DNA from: Taenia hydatigena
Lineage: Eukaryota; Platyhelminthes; Cestoda; Cyclophyllidea; Taeniidae
Assembly: GCA_036345935.2 (NCBI GenBank)
Contig: JADWOT020000001.1
Span: 27,065,232 to 27,129,231, forward strand
Reading direction: 5' to 3'
DNA: 64,000 bases
Each line of letters opens with the position of its first letter. Within the stretch, counting starts at the first letter, position 1. Position numbers and translations under genes: made by a program. Positions 11,516 through 22,588 of the stretch are shown piece by piece. Below the pieces are notes generated by a model. That model made no database searches. It had not been told where the DNA came from and saw nothing but the letters and a program-made list of their open reading frames with translations.

Positions 11516-11684
11516 GTGGAACCAGTGACCAACAGTGGTAACATTCAAAAAGTGGGCTTTCCATGCAACGCCTGTCAGCGTGTCCGTCTAACAGCCATTT
11601 TGAACACGAAGGCAGCATCGAACTGGCTGATGGAACACTTGGATGCCTTTGCCACTGCTTGAAATGGGTATTGGGGAGGATCTT
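11516..11684 (+). pseudogene. USP5: USP5-like UBA1 exon with linker deletion
   Basis: The frame from 11552 reads VGFPCNACQRVRL, then AASNWLMEHLDAF, the classic UBA1 of USP5/USP13 (GFP..AC....NW.M.H.D). UBA domains bind ubiquitin. The frame stops at 11660-11662, and one frame over the start of UBA2 follows (LEMGIGEDL), then a GTGAGT donor at 11685. In the 30.6 kb copy these parts are separated by about 35 codons, so a deletion has fused them out of frame here. UBA1 identity is confident; the copy cannot encode a working protein. Confidence 0.8.
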
Positions 11685-11994
11685 GTGAGTTGCATTCCCC
11701 CCCTTCCCCTTCATCCAGAAAATTCCATCACAAATCCAATGGTTTTAAGATTGTGGCGTTTTACTACTGCGCTTCCTTGATCATCATAAAGAACCCACGT
11801 GAAGGAAACGATTGTCAACCATAGAAGGCATCCAAGGTCTATGTAGTCTGGTGCTGCATGCGTTATTTCAGTAGTGCATGTGCGTGCTTCTAACGTCTGT
11901 CTACTGGTGTACACGGGAAAGCCGTGCACATACCACCGCGTGAGAAGGCGCCTGCTCATCACTAAAGTGTGTTTATTATTCTTCGCATATGGGC

Positions 11995-12197
11995 AAAACG
12001 AGCGCTAGAAGCATGTGATGACAACCAACATGGCCTTTTTGAATCCTCATGCATCAGTCAGCGCAACATGCATGACGAGGAGTACAAAGAAGACATACTC
12101 ACACAATAATCCCAGTTGCTATGAATTTGTTGCCTTTGTTAGTCACATAGGAAAGTCTACTGCTGTGCGTTGCTGCTCTCTTCCTACTCTTATTTAA
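11995..12197 (+). pseudogene. USP5: USP5-like UBA2 tail and C-terminal core segment
   Basis: ALEACDDNQ at about 11999-12028 corresponds to the UBA2 helix. Further on, CYEFVAFVSHIGKSTAV (from 12114) matches the USP5 C-terminal strand (known human motif LFAFISHMGTST). In working enzymes this segment is followed by the catalytic histidine (GHYV); here RCCSLP follows and the catalytic box is missing. A stop (TAA at 12106-12108) sits just before. This is the downstream part of the same fragment as 11516-11684. Confidence 0.75.
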
Positions 12198-12199
12198 AA

Positions 12200-12780
12200 T
12201 AGTCGGTTAACGAGGTAGTTGAGCAGCTGAAAGGGTCGGAGCATAAATACTAACGAGTACTCAAGAGAGGCAAAGATGAGTAGCATGAGTGCTTTAAATG
12301 TAGGCGCTATTGAGTGCTCAGATGGTAGCTGGGAGCATAGGTTTTAACTCGATTTGACTGAGCAACTATGTGGAGGAATAAAATGATAGGGACTTGTTAG
12401 TGCATCAAAGATTGGGGGAGTGAGCGAGTGGGTGAAGAAAGAGAGTAGGAGCTAGGCTTCTTAAAAAGAGGAATGTCTGAGTGCTGGATTCGCTACTCTC
12501 TCTACTCTTCCTCTTTCTTATAAAGAATGGGCACTATATGTGCCACATGAGGCGCACCGAACTCAGCAAGGAATCCTTAGTCTTGTTGCGCCTTGCTTCT
12601 CGCAGTCTAGCTAATTGATGATCAGGCTCGTAAGACGTCTTGTCCGTACGTAGGGGTGGTACTCGTCTACGTCAACTTTAAACATTTACCATGGGCTGTA
12701 CGTCAAAACTAGTATTTTCAGCTATTTCTTCTACGTTTTAACTTCATCCTTTTAAGCCAAGAAATGCGGTGATGCAAAGC
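12200..12780 (+). repeat. Fragment of repeat R17 and intervening DNA
   Basis: About 12400-12640 (gagtaggagctaggcttctt to ttgttgcgcc) matches 40915-41150 and, more weakly, 62870-63010. No coding frame is supported in this stretch. Confidence 0.5.
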
Positions 12781-12859
12781 TTTGAAAACGCCAACGCATT
12801 AGAAAAGTTTGGCACCAAGGAACTTTAGCATTAGAAGTTAGTAATTAACGGAAACCCCT

Positions 12860-13240
12860 TCAAGTGATTTAAGACTTATGCGAAGGTTAGTAGAGACAGA
12901 AACATCTTTGGAAACTCGCTACTCAAATGACTCATTAGTAGCACATGCCACCCAAAAATTTAATATCATGTCAGAAAATCGACTACTTAGAGCTGCTACC
13001 AATCCAACAAACCCAAAGCCTTCTCATCCGGTTTGAGTCCACCGGCAACACGAGGAGCAGGATGGCCAACCAGCACCCACAGTTCACACGTCCATCCAAC
13101 GCAGAATTTGGGTCTAGCCAAATGGCTGTCCACACTTCCTCCACCACTAATGCTCGTGCCATCAGATCTACATGGTTCTGTCTGCATAATAGGCGGAAAG
13201 AAGGTATTGATGTGACAACGATTCCGTTGGCATCATTTAA
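12860..13240 (-). pseudogene. USP5: USP5-like catalytic-core exon, frameshifted
   Basis: On minus the sequence reads AIWLDPNSALDGRVNCGCWL in one frame and then RVAGGLKPDEKA in another. This corresponds to the USP5 exon intact at 43916-44057, whose consensus across the window includes LDPNS.VDGRA.CG and GG.QP..EA. A frameshift separates the two halves. The flanks match 52040-52480, so exon and intron were copied together. Confidence 0.6.
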
Positions 13241-13369
13241 TCATGCTACAGTGTGCGGCAAAGGGAGAGGACACCAAGAGAGGAGATCGACTCCTAACCA
13301 CTGAACCAGCCTTGTGATTTTACATGCACCAACTTTGTAGCATGGCAAATCCTTGTGAGTAATAAATGT

Positions 13370-13520
13370 GCTTAACTTCGGTCTAGAGAATTGGATATCT
13401 GCTGCGGTTGCCGTGATGTGAGGCTTCGTGGACGATCTAGGCAAAGTGAGAATGAAATGCAAAATTAGGGGATCCTCGTGGATCATGTCCAAGGTTAATG
13501 CAGTGAAGAAAGTGATTAAG
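13370..13520 (-). pseudogene. Short gene X exon-start fragment
   Basis: On minus, gacatgatccacgaggatcc leads to tttgcctag followed by ATCGTCCACGAAGCCTCAC. It matches the region before and at the start of the gene X exon at 37346. Only the start is present. Confidence 0.5.
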
Positions 13521-13950
13521 CAAAACAACCAAACAGCTAAGACGAGATGGTGAAAGGTGTTGGTTTAGGGGCAGAATTTGGAGGAGGAGAAGGAGGATAA
13601 GAAGCAGAGAGATTAGATTATAGTGGGAGAAGTGCAGCTCACATCAGGTCTCGTCAGTGGTTCCAAGACACAAATTGACGCTCCTCCTCGATTGGTTGAT
13701 GCTAAAGCAGTAGCTTTTGAGTGATTTGGGCACCGTTTAGGCTGATTATGATGCGATCTAAGCAGATGACCAGCCCGTTGGTAGGTAGATTAGTGGTCTA
13801 ACTGCAAGTCATAATGTCTTTAATTAAGCATTAAGTGTAAATGTCACTTGGCGGACCAGGTCTAGATTGTTCGTTAGCCGGTAATGTAGCTGTTGAGCAG
13901 TTTGTGGGTCCGGATAAAGTACTGTGACGAAGGTTAGGATTAGAGAGTTT
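13520..13950. other. Stretch without a recognised gene
   Basis: There is a short GA-rich tract near 13570-13620. No open frame with splice support and no match to the named repeat families was seen. Confidence 0.4.
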
Positions 13951-15330
13951 GTGCAATTTTCGGTGTGTAGAGATAAATTGCGGCTGTTGTAGCAGATTGT
14001 GGGGTTATTTGTTTTGTAGTGACGTTAGAGTTTGAGTAATGAGGCGTGATTTTGTGGAGAGGTGCTAAAACCCCACCAAGTGCTTGGCAATTACTTGCTT
14101 GGTGGTTTCTTGCGATTAAGCACCCATTTTATGAATGTGTGTAGATATATGCCATTGCTTTCTTAATCAGTTTATTTGTTAGACCAAACGTTTCAGAAAT
14201 AGCTGCAGTTGCTGTCACAACTTTTTGTTTTCCATTTCCACTGCCTAGTCGCGTTAAAGCTTTTACTGCAAAACACTTCTTTGGATTGAGTGCGATTGCT
14301 TTGGCTGTTTCCAAGTGGTTTGTTATTTTAGTAAAAATGAGTTTTGATGATTAAGATCCAATTTGATGAAGGGTAATGTAAACGCAAAAGTCTCATAATG
14401 TGGCTGTTAGGACGTTTCGTTTTCCAACTACGATGCCTACTCACGTACACTTTTCGCCGTATGGCACTTGAAGCGATAAGTTAAGATTGTTTCGGCGATT
14501 TGTAATTTGTTCGCTTTCTAATGGCGATGGATTTTGATGGGAGGAGTTCTAACGTTGCTAAGGACGTGGCAACCAATCATTATCATTTTCTTGATAATAA
14601 GTATTCACTGTATTTATAAATGTTATTTTGCATTTTCTTGTCTGTTTTCGTGCTCGAATAGACGCTGAAGAGGAAGAGGCTGCAGCAGCATTGAGTGCGA
14701 ATCTCGCCTTCGCTATCACTTCACATATTTCTCAGGTAAGATTGGATTGTGCGGAATGAGTTGTTGCCGTCCCTTTTTGTGTGCAGCAATGGAATCAATG
14801 TGCGTTCATATGTTGGGTGGGAAAGTGCTGTTCTCCTTTATCTGCTTCACCTGCGCTATTTTCATTACTGTGATATACGTGTTGTTGGCACACATATGGG
14901 TGGCGGAGGAGTAGGGGCAGGACGAGGGTTGTTTGTTGTGTTGATGTGATCATTGCTGTGAAACATGTTGTGTAGAGGGCCTCGGTGATGGCTTAATGGT
15001 AGGTTGCTCAGCTTTGACGGCGTGAGTTGGTGTGTGAGTGAGGTAGACGCAGCAGGGGTAGGCGCGGTAGAGGAAGAATTGGCTAGTGGGAGGCTTGGGC
15101 ATCACTACGCAGACTGCACTTTGTAGCAGTCTTGAGTGTTTGCTTGTTGAGTTGTGTGTTTCTTTTTTTTTCCTATTAGTAGTTATGTTTGTGGATGTTA
15201 GCTTTGCAGTGCATTGGACCCTCACACATTGGTCTTTCCATTGTTTGTTTTTTTATTTTCAGAAGCTACAAGCTTACCCTGATAGTTGTGATGGTGAAGT
15301 AACATGTGATGAGTGTGTGGAATGGTAGGC
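13950..15330 (+). repeat. Long repeat R2 (gene Y), copy 2
   Basis: The block is collinear with 5740-7040 and 38900-40110. The acidic exon at about 14640-14735 keeps its donor (CAG-GTAAG), but its acceptor AG is changed to TG. A second exon near 14788 (after tgtgtgcag) reads WNQCAFICWVGKC in one frame and GINVRSYVGWESAVLLYLLH in another. The short Cys exon at 15262-15327 reads YPDSCDGEVTCDECVEW, then a stop. Homology ends abruptly at about 15333, where an inverted repeat begins. Confidence 0.8.
14129..14314 (-). other. Antisense frame in R2 copy 2
   Basis: This is the same frame as 5897-6082, open for 61 codons and reading KAIALNPKKCFAVKALTRLG. About ten residues differ from copy 1. Its coding status is unknown. 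Confidence 0.25.
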
Positions 15331-15334
15331 AACG

Positions 15335-15422
15335 CATTCTATCCTACCAACCTTTACCTCATTTTCATTGTCCATCTCCTTCTCCTTCAATGCACCACCA
15401 CCACCGCCATCACCACCTCCTG
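15335..15422 (+). repeat. Inverted repeat arm, left
   Basis: About 85 bases are the reverse complement of 16222-16310 with only a few mismatches. The right arm is part of the acidic exon of gene W. The left arm starts exactly where R2 copy 2 breaks off, so it marks an inversion or template-switch junction. Confidence 0.8.
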
Positions 15423-15539
15423 CGGAGGAGTAGATTAGTTCCGTAGGTATGGTTTTGCATTCCCACCTACTTTTCTCCATTCCCTCTTCCACTGCACACC
15501 ATCCATGCTATTCTTGCCGCCAATTTTTCCTTCTACTTC

Positions 15540-15560
15540 TACTACTACTACTACTGCTAC
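15540..15560. repeat. TAC trinucleotide microsatellite
   Basis: A short run of tac units lies just upstream of gene W exons, in a pyrimidine-rich intron-like stretch. Confidence 0.8.
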
Positions 15561-15634
15561 TGCTATATTTATCAAAGCGATAGATTAACGAGTGGGGAGA
15601 CTTTGGTGTTTCATAATTCACCTAAATCGACTAG

Positions 15635-15844
15635 GATGGCGTCAGTGTGGTGGTGGCGGTGGTAGTGAGGATGCGATGACACGAGCCACATGCCTTCCGT
15701 TTGCACACCATTTAGTGGTTCCTCGATTCACTTGTTTGGCGATTGAACACATACATAACGACTGTGCCTATTTGGGCGTGATAAACCACGTCGTTGATCT
15801 CGGGGATGTCAGAGGCGCTGTTATGATTTCGACACACCCTTTCG
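15635..15844 (+). CDS. Gene W exon a
   Basis: An acceptor (atcgactag) and a strong donor (TTTCG then GTAAGA) bound a 210-base exon that enters and leaves in phase 1. The frame reads SEDAMTRATCLPFAHHLVVP, then CLAIEHIHNDCAYLGVINH, then VVDLGDVRGAVMISTHPF. It joins in frame to exon b. The composition is that of a folded domain, not low complexity. I do not recognise the family. The acceptor has a weak pyrimidine tract. Confidence 0.55.
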
Positions 15845-15973
15845 GTAAGAACCAGCCAGCTTTGAATGCATGCTACTTTAATGCAACATGTTGTTGTTGG
15901 TGTGCAGTGTGACTTCTCCATTCGCGAAGAGAATAGGACCACGAATGTTGTCTCGTGCTTTTGTTGCTTTCAG

Positions 15974-16054
15974 CTTATGCACCGTCGGGATCATTGCCAG
16001 TGCAAATAGTGGAATGCTTCGAAGGTTGTAGCACTGCATCCTTGCAATGGCATG
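15974..16054 (+). CDS. Gene W exon b
   Basis: A good acceptor (ttttgttgctttcag) and donor (GTGAGT) bound an 81-base exon, again phase 1 on both sides. Joined to exon a it continues YAPSGSLPVQIVECFEGC, then STASLQWH. The phase match at both junctions is the main support for gene W. Function is unknown. Confidence 0.6.
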
Positions 16055-16125
16055 GTGAGTTGGGAGGAGAGATGTGTATTGGTGGGGGAAGAGTGATGTG
16101 ACCTTGAGCGCCTTACGGTTTGTAG

Positions 16126-16358
16126 ATGGTTGGAGTGCTGCAGAAGATGAAGATGGGACAGGTGGTGACACAGTGGAGGTGTCAGCAAGCATGCATCAGT
16201 CTGCAGTGTGCTTATTTGCAGATGAATGTGGTGATGGCGGTGGTGGTGGTGCATTGAAGGAGAAGGAGATGGACAATGAAAATGAGGCAAAAGTTGGTAG
16301 AATAGAATGCAGGAGAGGGGATGGCGAACGAAAAGGAAGCAGCGAAGAGAAGGAGAAG
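16126..16358 (+). CDS. Gene W exon c (acidic)
   Basis: An acceptor (cttacggtttgtag) starts an exon in the phase that exon b requires, reading DGWSAAEDEDGTGGDTVEV, then SMHQSAVCLFADECGD and a charged KEKEMDNENE segment. A GTGAGC donor at 16359 ends it on a codon boundary. The Gly-rich and acidic part from about 16222 is the right arm of the inverted repeat with 15335-15422. The frame also stays open past the donor to 16454 in purine-rich DNA. Confidence 0.5.
16222..16310 (-). repeat. Inverted repeat arm, right
   Basis: This is the reverse complement of 15335-15422 (near-identical over about 84 bases), separated from it by about 800 bases. It lies inside gene W exon c. Confidence 0.8.
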
Positions 16359-16497
16359 GTGAGCGAGAAAAAGGAATGGAAGGATGAGCGGGAGAAGAGA
16401 AAAAGACGATTGAAGAGGAGGGGGAAGAGGAGGAGTGTGAGATGGAGGAGGTGAACGAGGATGAGGAAGAGCAGGAGGAGGAGAAGGAGAGGAAAAC

Positions 16498-16782
16498 ATG
16501 GAGCGTTTGTTAACAATGGAGGCTGCTATGAAATTGGATCCTGTGGAGGTAGAGAACGGGAATGCCATTGTGCATTGGAGGAAAGTAGTGGATAGATTGT
16601 TGGTGGAAGCGGAGCCGGAGGTGATGGAAGACGTGGAGACGGAGAGATTTGATGAAATGGACTGGAGTCGATCAAGGAAGAAGGCAGGAGATAGAAGGTG
16701 GCGACGCTGGCTCAAGCGGTTCCACGTGCGTGTACGAACCGCTTTTGGCTGTGTCGCCACAAAGGACAGAAATGTCCGTAAG
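16498..16782 (+). CDS. Gene W downstream exon candidate
   Basis: The frame from an ATG at 16498 reads MERLLTMEAAMKLDPVEVEN, then IVHWRKVVDRLLVEAEPEV, then a basic RWRRWLKRFHVRVRTAFG segment, and ends at a strong donor (GTAAGTAAG at 16783). The preceding DNA is purine-rich with no clear acceptor, so the true start is unknown. A later acceptor (cgtagtgtgcag, about 16904) leads to a short terminal frame. The frame between 16358 and 16498 is not resolved. Confidence 0.4.
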
Positions 16783-17139
16783 TAAGGCATTTTACCCCAA
16801 CATTGTACGTATTATTATGGAGCACTTAAGAAGTTATTGTACATAGTCTAGACAGACTTCATTTCTATCCAAATGGTGTCATTGAACTGTCGCCTCGTAG
16901 TGTGCAGCGAAGCTGGAGGCTGGAGAGGGAGGAGGTCGGTGAATTGGTTTGTGTAGCGGTAGCACCTGCTGCACGTTATGAACACGTGGTTTGGCATTGC
17001 ACAGCCACATGAGAGGCTGCGTGGACGTGGGGAGTTGACCCATCGTTGGTCAGGTCAACTTGAGGATGTAGGTTGTTTCGGTTGCGTAAGTCGGTGATAT
17101 AGTGCTTTAATGGGGCGAGGGAGAGAGGGACCACTCCTC

Positions 17140-17420
17140 CATTATTTTACCTTAGAGCTTTTTTCCCCCGAACAAATGGATTTAGAGCAGGCAGCTTCTT
17201 TTCTAACATGAAGGACTACTTTGTCAAGCACATGTAGAGCAAATGTGCTGATGCAACTGATTGCAAGTACAAATGTCTGTAGTGATGTTCTCACGTCGAG
17301 GTTGGCAATGATGACACAAAATGCAGGCCGATGCGTCAAACGAGTCACGCTCGCTGCTAAAGGTAAGACGCAGGTTGGGTCATAGGTTAATCACTGCTTC
17401 GTCAAGTGAGAGAAGTATTG
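17140..17420 (-). repeat. Repeat R14a, and a plus-strand VFVERF-exon fragment
   Basis: On minus the block reads THRPAFCVIIANLDVRTSLQ and matches 54480-54640 and 54950-55060 (plus). On plus the stretch at 17205-17260 reads SNMKDYFVKHM, then CADAT, i.e. the 3' part of the exon family best seen at 59255-59430. Sequence absent here (about 54640-54950) separates the two parts in the other copy. Confidence 0.55.
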
Positions 17421-17479
17421 GGTAGTGGAGTATGTGATTGCTCCTAACATCAAAGACGTAAATGATTTTGGATAACGCT

Positions 17480-17700
17480 AAAATCTTCAGCACTACTAAG
17501 CATTTCGTCCAACTGGAAGGGCTATTCACTCAACCACATGAAGAGAATTTTGTTGTCTTTGTGGCACCGATTACCGGGACTCAAATGCGGTGCCGCACAG
17601 ACTCCGCAGACTATGTCCATAAACCGAGGAGTGAGTGCACCGACATAAGAGAACTGGTAATTGAGGAGACGGTGATGCAAATGGTGCCGGATAAAGGGTC
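17480..17700 (-). repeat. Repeat R14b
   Basis: On minus the frame reads FMDIVCGVCAAPHLSPGNRC, matching FLDIVCSVWATLHLSPGNQC at about 54245-54345 (plus). The frame is kept in both, with stops after the shared part. It may be an old exon; I cannot name it. Confidence 0.5.
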
Positions 17701-18925
17701 TTAAGGCACGAGCAACCTCTCGACAAAGAAAAATTGTGCGAAATTTAAGGATGTCCGCAGTCCGCGCGATCTGCTCTAGCTGTCCTCGATCCAAGCGAAT
17801 AAAGAACAATGAGCGTGAGGTAAAATTTAACATTCATTCCACCACACCTGACCATCCTTCCCTTGAAGCGCATGGTGGCGTGATGAACGAGGTAGCGCGA
17901 AGGTGGCTATGAGCGTTGTTTCTGCTGCATCGCCGCTATCTCCGTGTCTGTTGCTGCTGCAAGGAGACAGAGGCAGGCGCACACGCCAATCAGTTGGTTC
18001 CACAAACCGGATTTGCGCGTGCATCATTTTCCAACATCACGTCGCAATCAGCTATTAGACAAAAATAATGGGTCTGCGAATTTTAATCAGTAGTAACGGT
18101 AATAATACATGGACAGCATTGCAGAATTTATTCTAGTAGATCTGGTTAGTTCTTCAAATGCAGCATCACCCTCCCCTTAAAGGTCATGGTGAAGGAAACA
18201 ATTTCAACAGTTCCGAGATCTCCGCTTCGCCCAAATTTTTCAATCCAACATCGCCTTGGCTCCAAATCGGTCTTCTTACTTTCACTAACGGATTAAATTA
18301 ACTTGTGGGTTGTCGCCAAGTACAATGAGTCTTCCCGAATTGTTGGATCCGACAGGAGCCCAATCGAATGCGTGGATGTAAATGTCGAAGTGTCAAGAAA
18401 ATCATCACACACACGTAATACGTTGATGCAGTAGGCCCTTCCAACACTAATGCGGTTGATGACGGTCGGGAAAACGCAGTAGAACAAAGACATCGGACAA
18501 GGGAGAAAAGACTCTCCACTTCACTCACACAATCAGAGGCAAGACAGTGTGGGACGGCAGTACCTCGCAGAGGAATGGCCACAAGAGCTGACGATTTACT
18601 TCAAAATAGTAATCTAGAAACCTATTTGACCAAACAACCACATTCTTGCTTAGGATGAGTCCAAAACGTCAACTACTTATAAGCACATAAGTAGGGAGGT
18701 GCAGCTGATACACCAGACGCAGACAATCTAGGAAGTCCACGACGAAATCGAAACCATCAAGAGGTTTTTAGACATCACAAAGATCTGCGCCGAAGGCGGC
18801 TATACTGCAAACCAAGTTTGTCTCCTGAGATAAATAGACGCAACCGAAACTTCGGCACAATTCCACTCAAGAATACGATGTGCGTAACTGCCACCTACTG
18901 CCATCGAATCCAATTAGAGCCATGT
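17700..18925. other. Stretch with small diverged repeats only
   Basis: A shortened R3 copy lies at 18130-18290 (plus), reading SKV-type residues after HRLGSK. About 18300-18480 resembles 32640-32860 (gtcgccaagtacaatgag and the following bases), and about 18790-18830 resembles 32905-32935. No gene is supported. Confidence 0.45.
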
Positions 18926-18929
18926 GCTG

Positions 18930-19340
18930 ACTTAAGATCGTGCCGTGAGAGGAGCGAAACCAATTCCGCCTACAAAGTTATCGCACCCAGACGGCTGACT
19001 GGCTAGTGGATTGTTGGGAGCTACACAGTCAAGCGCAACTATTGGATCGTAATGAACGCTACCATCCATTCGAAGTGATGGTCTGTCTATGCACCGCAGA
19101 GGACGTAGGTAGTGCACAATTGTCGCTAACCGCCAACAGTACCAAGGCATGAGCTCCATCAGAGCTGCTGGTCAGGTGGGTGGTTCGACTGCTCAGTCAA
19201 TCAACAACTTGCGCGACAGCGAGGACCGGATGGTTACGGGGAACAAAGACAGAATGAGAAAAGTTGAGCAGAAGGTGTATTAATAAGGTAAATGGGAAAA
19301 TGAGGGAGCAGACGAGAAGACGTCGTGTCGGTTTGCATCC
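18930..19340 (+). repeat. Repeat R9, copy 1, with a broken exon
   Basis: The block is shared with 42460-42925 in the same orientation. It holds two conserved frames. KVIAPRRLTG ends in a stop at the same place in both copies (about 19004). An exon from about 19140 (acceptor gccaacag) reads YQGMSSIRAAGQVGGSTAQS, then DRMVTGNKDRMRKVEQKVY, and then two stop codons before a GTAAAT donor. The 42.7 kb copy is open to the donor. No family is recognised. Confidence 0.6.
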
Positions 19341-19344
19341 AGTA

Positions 19345-19855
19345 ATAGGAACTAGGGAAGGAGGTCGAGCAAAGTGTGTCGTCTCGTGTTTGTAAGCCTC
19401 CTATTGCCATCGGGTCATGTAAAGGCCCAAGATCGTGCGAATAAACAGCATTCAAGGCGCCGGTGACTGTGAAATGTCCAGTAGTTCGAGCTGGTGTTCT
19501 TATGCACATGCCACTTAGTCGATGATGCTCGAAAGTGAACAAGTGATGCGACTCTCAGTCACCTGCGTGTGGGCGTTTGAGCCAACGGTGCTAATGCATT
19601 GAATTTCGTATTGTCGAAGCATGCATCGTCATCCAGTAAAACCAGTCAGAGCAATGCATCTACTTTGCACTCCTGTCAATGACTACTCGGATGATACACA
19701 ACTGGCCTTCTGTACAAGTAGCAGCAGAGATCCGCGTGGTTCCAGCAAAACAGACAAGAAAGGCATTCCTTGCAGAGTGGTTGTGAACATACGGTAAATG
19801 GTCGAAGCTGAGGACAACGCAACACTAAGAGTGCCTACTTCTCTACAGGTTTTTA
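19345..19855. other. Stretch without a recognised gene
   Basis: No open frame with splice support and no clear repeat match was seen between R9 and the inverted R2 copy. Confidence 0.4.
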
Positions 19856-20135
19856 ATAAACTCTACAGCATCCAATGGCGGTGTGGTGTCTCTACCCCAC
19901 ACCTTAATATCCAACACATCCTGCATGTGCAAAAGGGAAGAAGGAAGGAGGGCGCCTTTACTGGTTTTAACAGTAGCAATAGTTTAGTATTACCAATGGT
20001 AGCAGCAACAATAATAACTAAAGTATTCGCATTACTATAAAGAGCAGCAGCCGCAGCAGTGTTGGTGGCAGAAGAGAGAAGAAGACAGTAGGGCAGGGAA
20101 AAGAAGGGGAGGAGAGGGGAGGGGAACAAGTTCAC

Positions 20136-20445
20136 GCGTGGTTTTCTGAACAGACATGAGGGTGCTTCCAACCACCTCTTCCAAACAAAGTATGTCCTCG
20201 ACGACATCGGGCAGAGCATGGGCTGGCGGGTGAGCTGGTGGGTGAGTGAGTAAGTGAGTCGGTAAACAGCGCCTCAACGCTGCCCATTAAGGCCATAGAT
20301 CATTGAAGGAGGATCGATGGCTGGCACTACCGCCACCACCACCACTAATGACACCGTCGGCCGATACGAGCCCACAATTGGTCCAAGCATTCACGTCAAC
20401 GTATCCACGAGGCCACTCCGTGACACATTCATGCCGCCTGGCTCG
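20136..20445 (-). pseudogene. Gene Y late exon, longest copy
   Basis: After an acceptor (cttttgcacttgtag) one frame reads ECVTEWPRGYVDVNAWTNCG, then LVSADGVISGGGGGSASHR, SSFNDLWP, a TAA stop, WAALRRCLPTHLLTHPPAH and DVVEDILCLEEVVGSTLMSV, ending at a donor reading GTGAAC (GTGAGT in the plus copy). The single stop and weakened donor argue for decay. The family is not recognised. Confidence 0.45.
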
Positions 20446-21639
20446 CTACAAGTGCAAAAGACGCCATTTCCATCACTTCACACACACCACTACTTTTCCA
20501 ACCTCTTCCACTTTCACATCTGCCCAACACCCAAAAGGGAGGCTCATTCCAACCAAATCTACGTCCCCAACACTACCATTTATAAGTTCGCATAAACGAG
20601 CACAAAATATTATTCCATTACTGGCATTTCCATCCTACTATCTTCGCACAATTCTAACCACTTTTTCTACAAGAAATCCAATTCAGAAAATCGAGGCTAC
20701 AGCATTACTTAAGCACTGGCTCTAATCAGAGCCACTTTCGTCACACACTCGGGTGGAGCCGAACCAGACACTATTTTACATTTCTGTCAGAAAATTTGTT
20801 CCCTTCACTGCCATAGTCACAGCTTCTTCGAAAGTACCAGACCAGTCCCTGAAACAGTCTCTATCAGCGACTGTGAAATGTGCACATTTCAAAGCATCGT
20901 CCCTCACTACTGCGGAGGACCGACTCAATCGCTCTGAACAGCACCTGATCGCCACACTTTATCCAACGGCTTTTAAAGTGAAGGCGACAGTCTTTTAAAA
21001 GTGTCCACCGATCCACCCTCTCTAATGCCAACTTAGGCTTTCGCATTGGTGAGGAACCAGCGTTCTCTCCCTGATCACAGTTGGTAAGATTCACATTTAC
21101 ACTCATAAATGCGTTTAAACCTTTTTACTGATTAGTTCAACCGCAAATACTGACTACTGCTATTGCTTTAAGGCCGCAAAATACATTTTCATTTTTCCTC
21201 CAACGCTTTCTACCCTTTCAGAATACACGGAAACTGACAACTTCAAAACAACACCCAATCCCCATGCCGACACGAGGGACCACCACAATTCCACCCAACT
21301 GACACACCACAGCGTACAAACCACATCCCATCCTAACCTCAGCCCAACCCCAACCCCGATAGTAATTAGTCCAGATGAGGTCGGAAACCGCCTTAGCTTT
21401 CTACCCCAGATGCTCCCTACACGATCCTTCCCATCCCCTCCTTTTCAACTCCTTTTCCATCCATTCTCACTTCTAAGGCTAAATCGCAATAGTAATAGGA
21501 GAAGCACGACAGTCGCCCCCACCTCCTCCCAATAGTTCGCAGCCAACACGCCCAACAGTGGAGACCTACCCACTTACCTCCTGTAAGATGATGCACCACC
21601 ATTCATCACCATTACAGTCAGCAACAAATTAACTTCCAC

Positions 21640-21795
21640 CCTCCCACCGCAAAAACATTTCCGTACCTGCGGAAACAAAACATACCGCAGTTGCCACCAT
21701 CGAACTCTGGCCCATAGCGCTTCCATTCGTTGTCGTTGTCGTCGTCGTAAGTGAACGTCTCCTTCACTCTTTCACACACCCACGGCAAAGCTCCC
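21640..21795 (-). pseudogene. Gene Y acidic/aromatic exon, inverted copy
   Basis: The frame reads VKETFTYDDDNDNEWKRYGP, then FDGGNCGMFCFR with a CAG-GTACGG donor. It is open here and intact relative to the 7240-7345 copy, which carries a 2-base deletion upstream. The upstream splice acceptor is not obvious. Confidence 0.45.
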
Positions 21796-22588
21796 CCAGC
21801 ATTTCCCTTCCTTCTCCGCCACCCACCCACTTAATCACCCAGCCACCCATGCCCGCGAAGACAAATATACGGAGGCATAATAGCAGTAGTAGACCCTGTC
21901 GTCCATGCCAACAGTCGCATCGCACAATCCGGACAAAGACGCTACCGCCGCCATCGCCACCGCGAATCACGCCAACATCTTGCATTGCCTACCATTCCAC
22001 ACACTCATCGCATGTTACTTCACCATCACAACTACCAAGGTAAGTTTGTGGTATCTAAAAAGGAAAAAAAAACAAACAATGGAAAGACCAATGTGCGGGG
22101 TCCAAAGCGCTGCAAAGCTAACATACACAAACATAACTACTAATAGGAGAAAAAGAAACAGGCACCTCAACAAGCAAACACTTAGGACTGCTACAAGGTA
22201 CAGTCTGTGTAGTGATGCCCAAGCTTCACACTAGCCACTCCTTCTTCCTCCGCTCCTAACCCTGCTGCGTCCACCACACTCAGAGACACCAACTCATGCC
22301 GTCAAAGCCGAGCAACCTACCATTAAGCCATCACCGAGGCCCTCTACACAACATGTTTCACAGCAGGGATCATATCGACACAACAAACAACCCTCGTCCT
22401 GCCCCTACTCCTCCGCCATCCATATGTGCGTCAATAACACGTATATCACAGTAATGGAAATAGCGCAGGTGAAGCAGGTAAAGGAGAACAGCACTTTCCC
22501 ATCCAACATATGGACGCACATTGATTTCATCGCTGCCCACACGAAAAAGGACAACAACAACTCATTCCGCACAATCCAATCTTACCTG

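Noticed and set aside
16212..16790. 192-codon minus frame, among the longest in the window
   Set aside because: It is the complement of the acidic and purine-rich gene W exons; the Ser/Pro/Leu-rich translation has no motif, and the sense strand has phase-matched splice sites.
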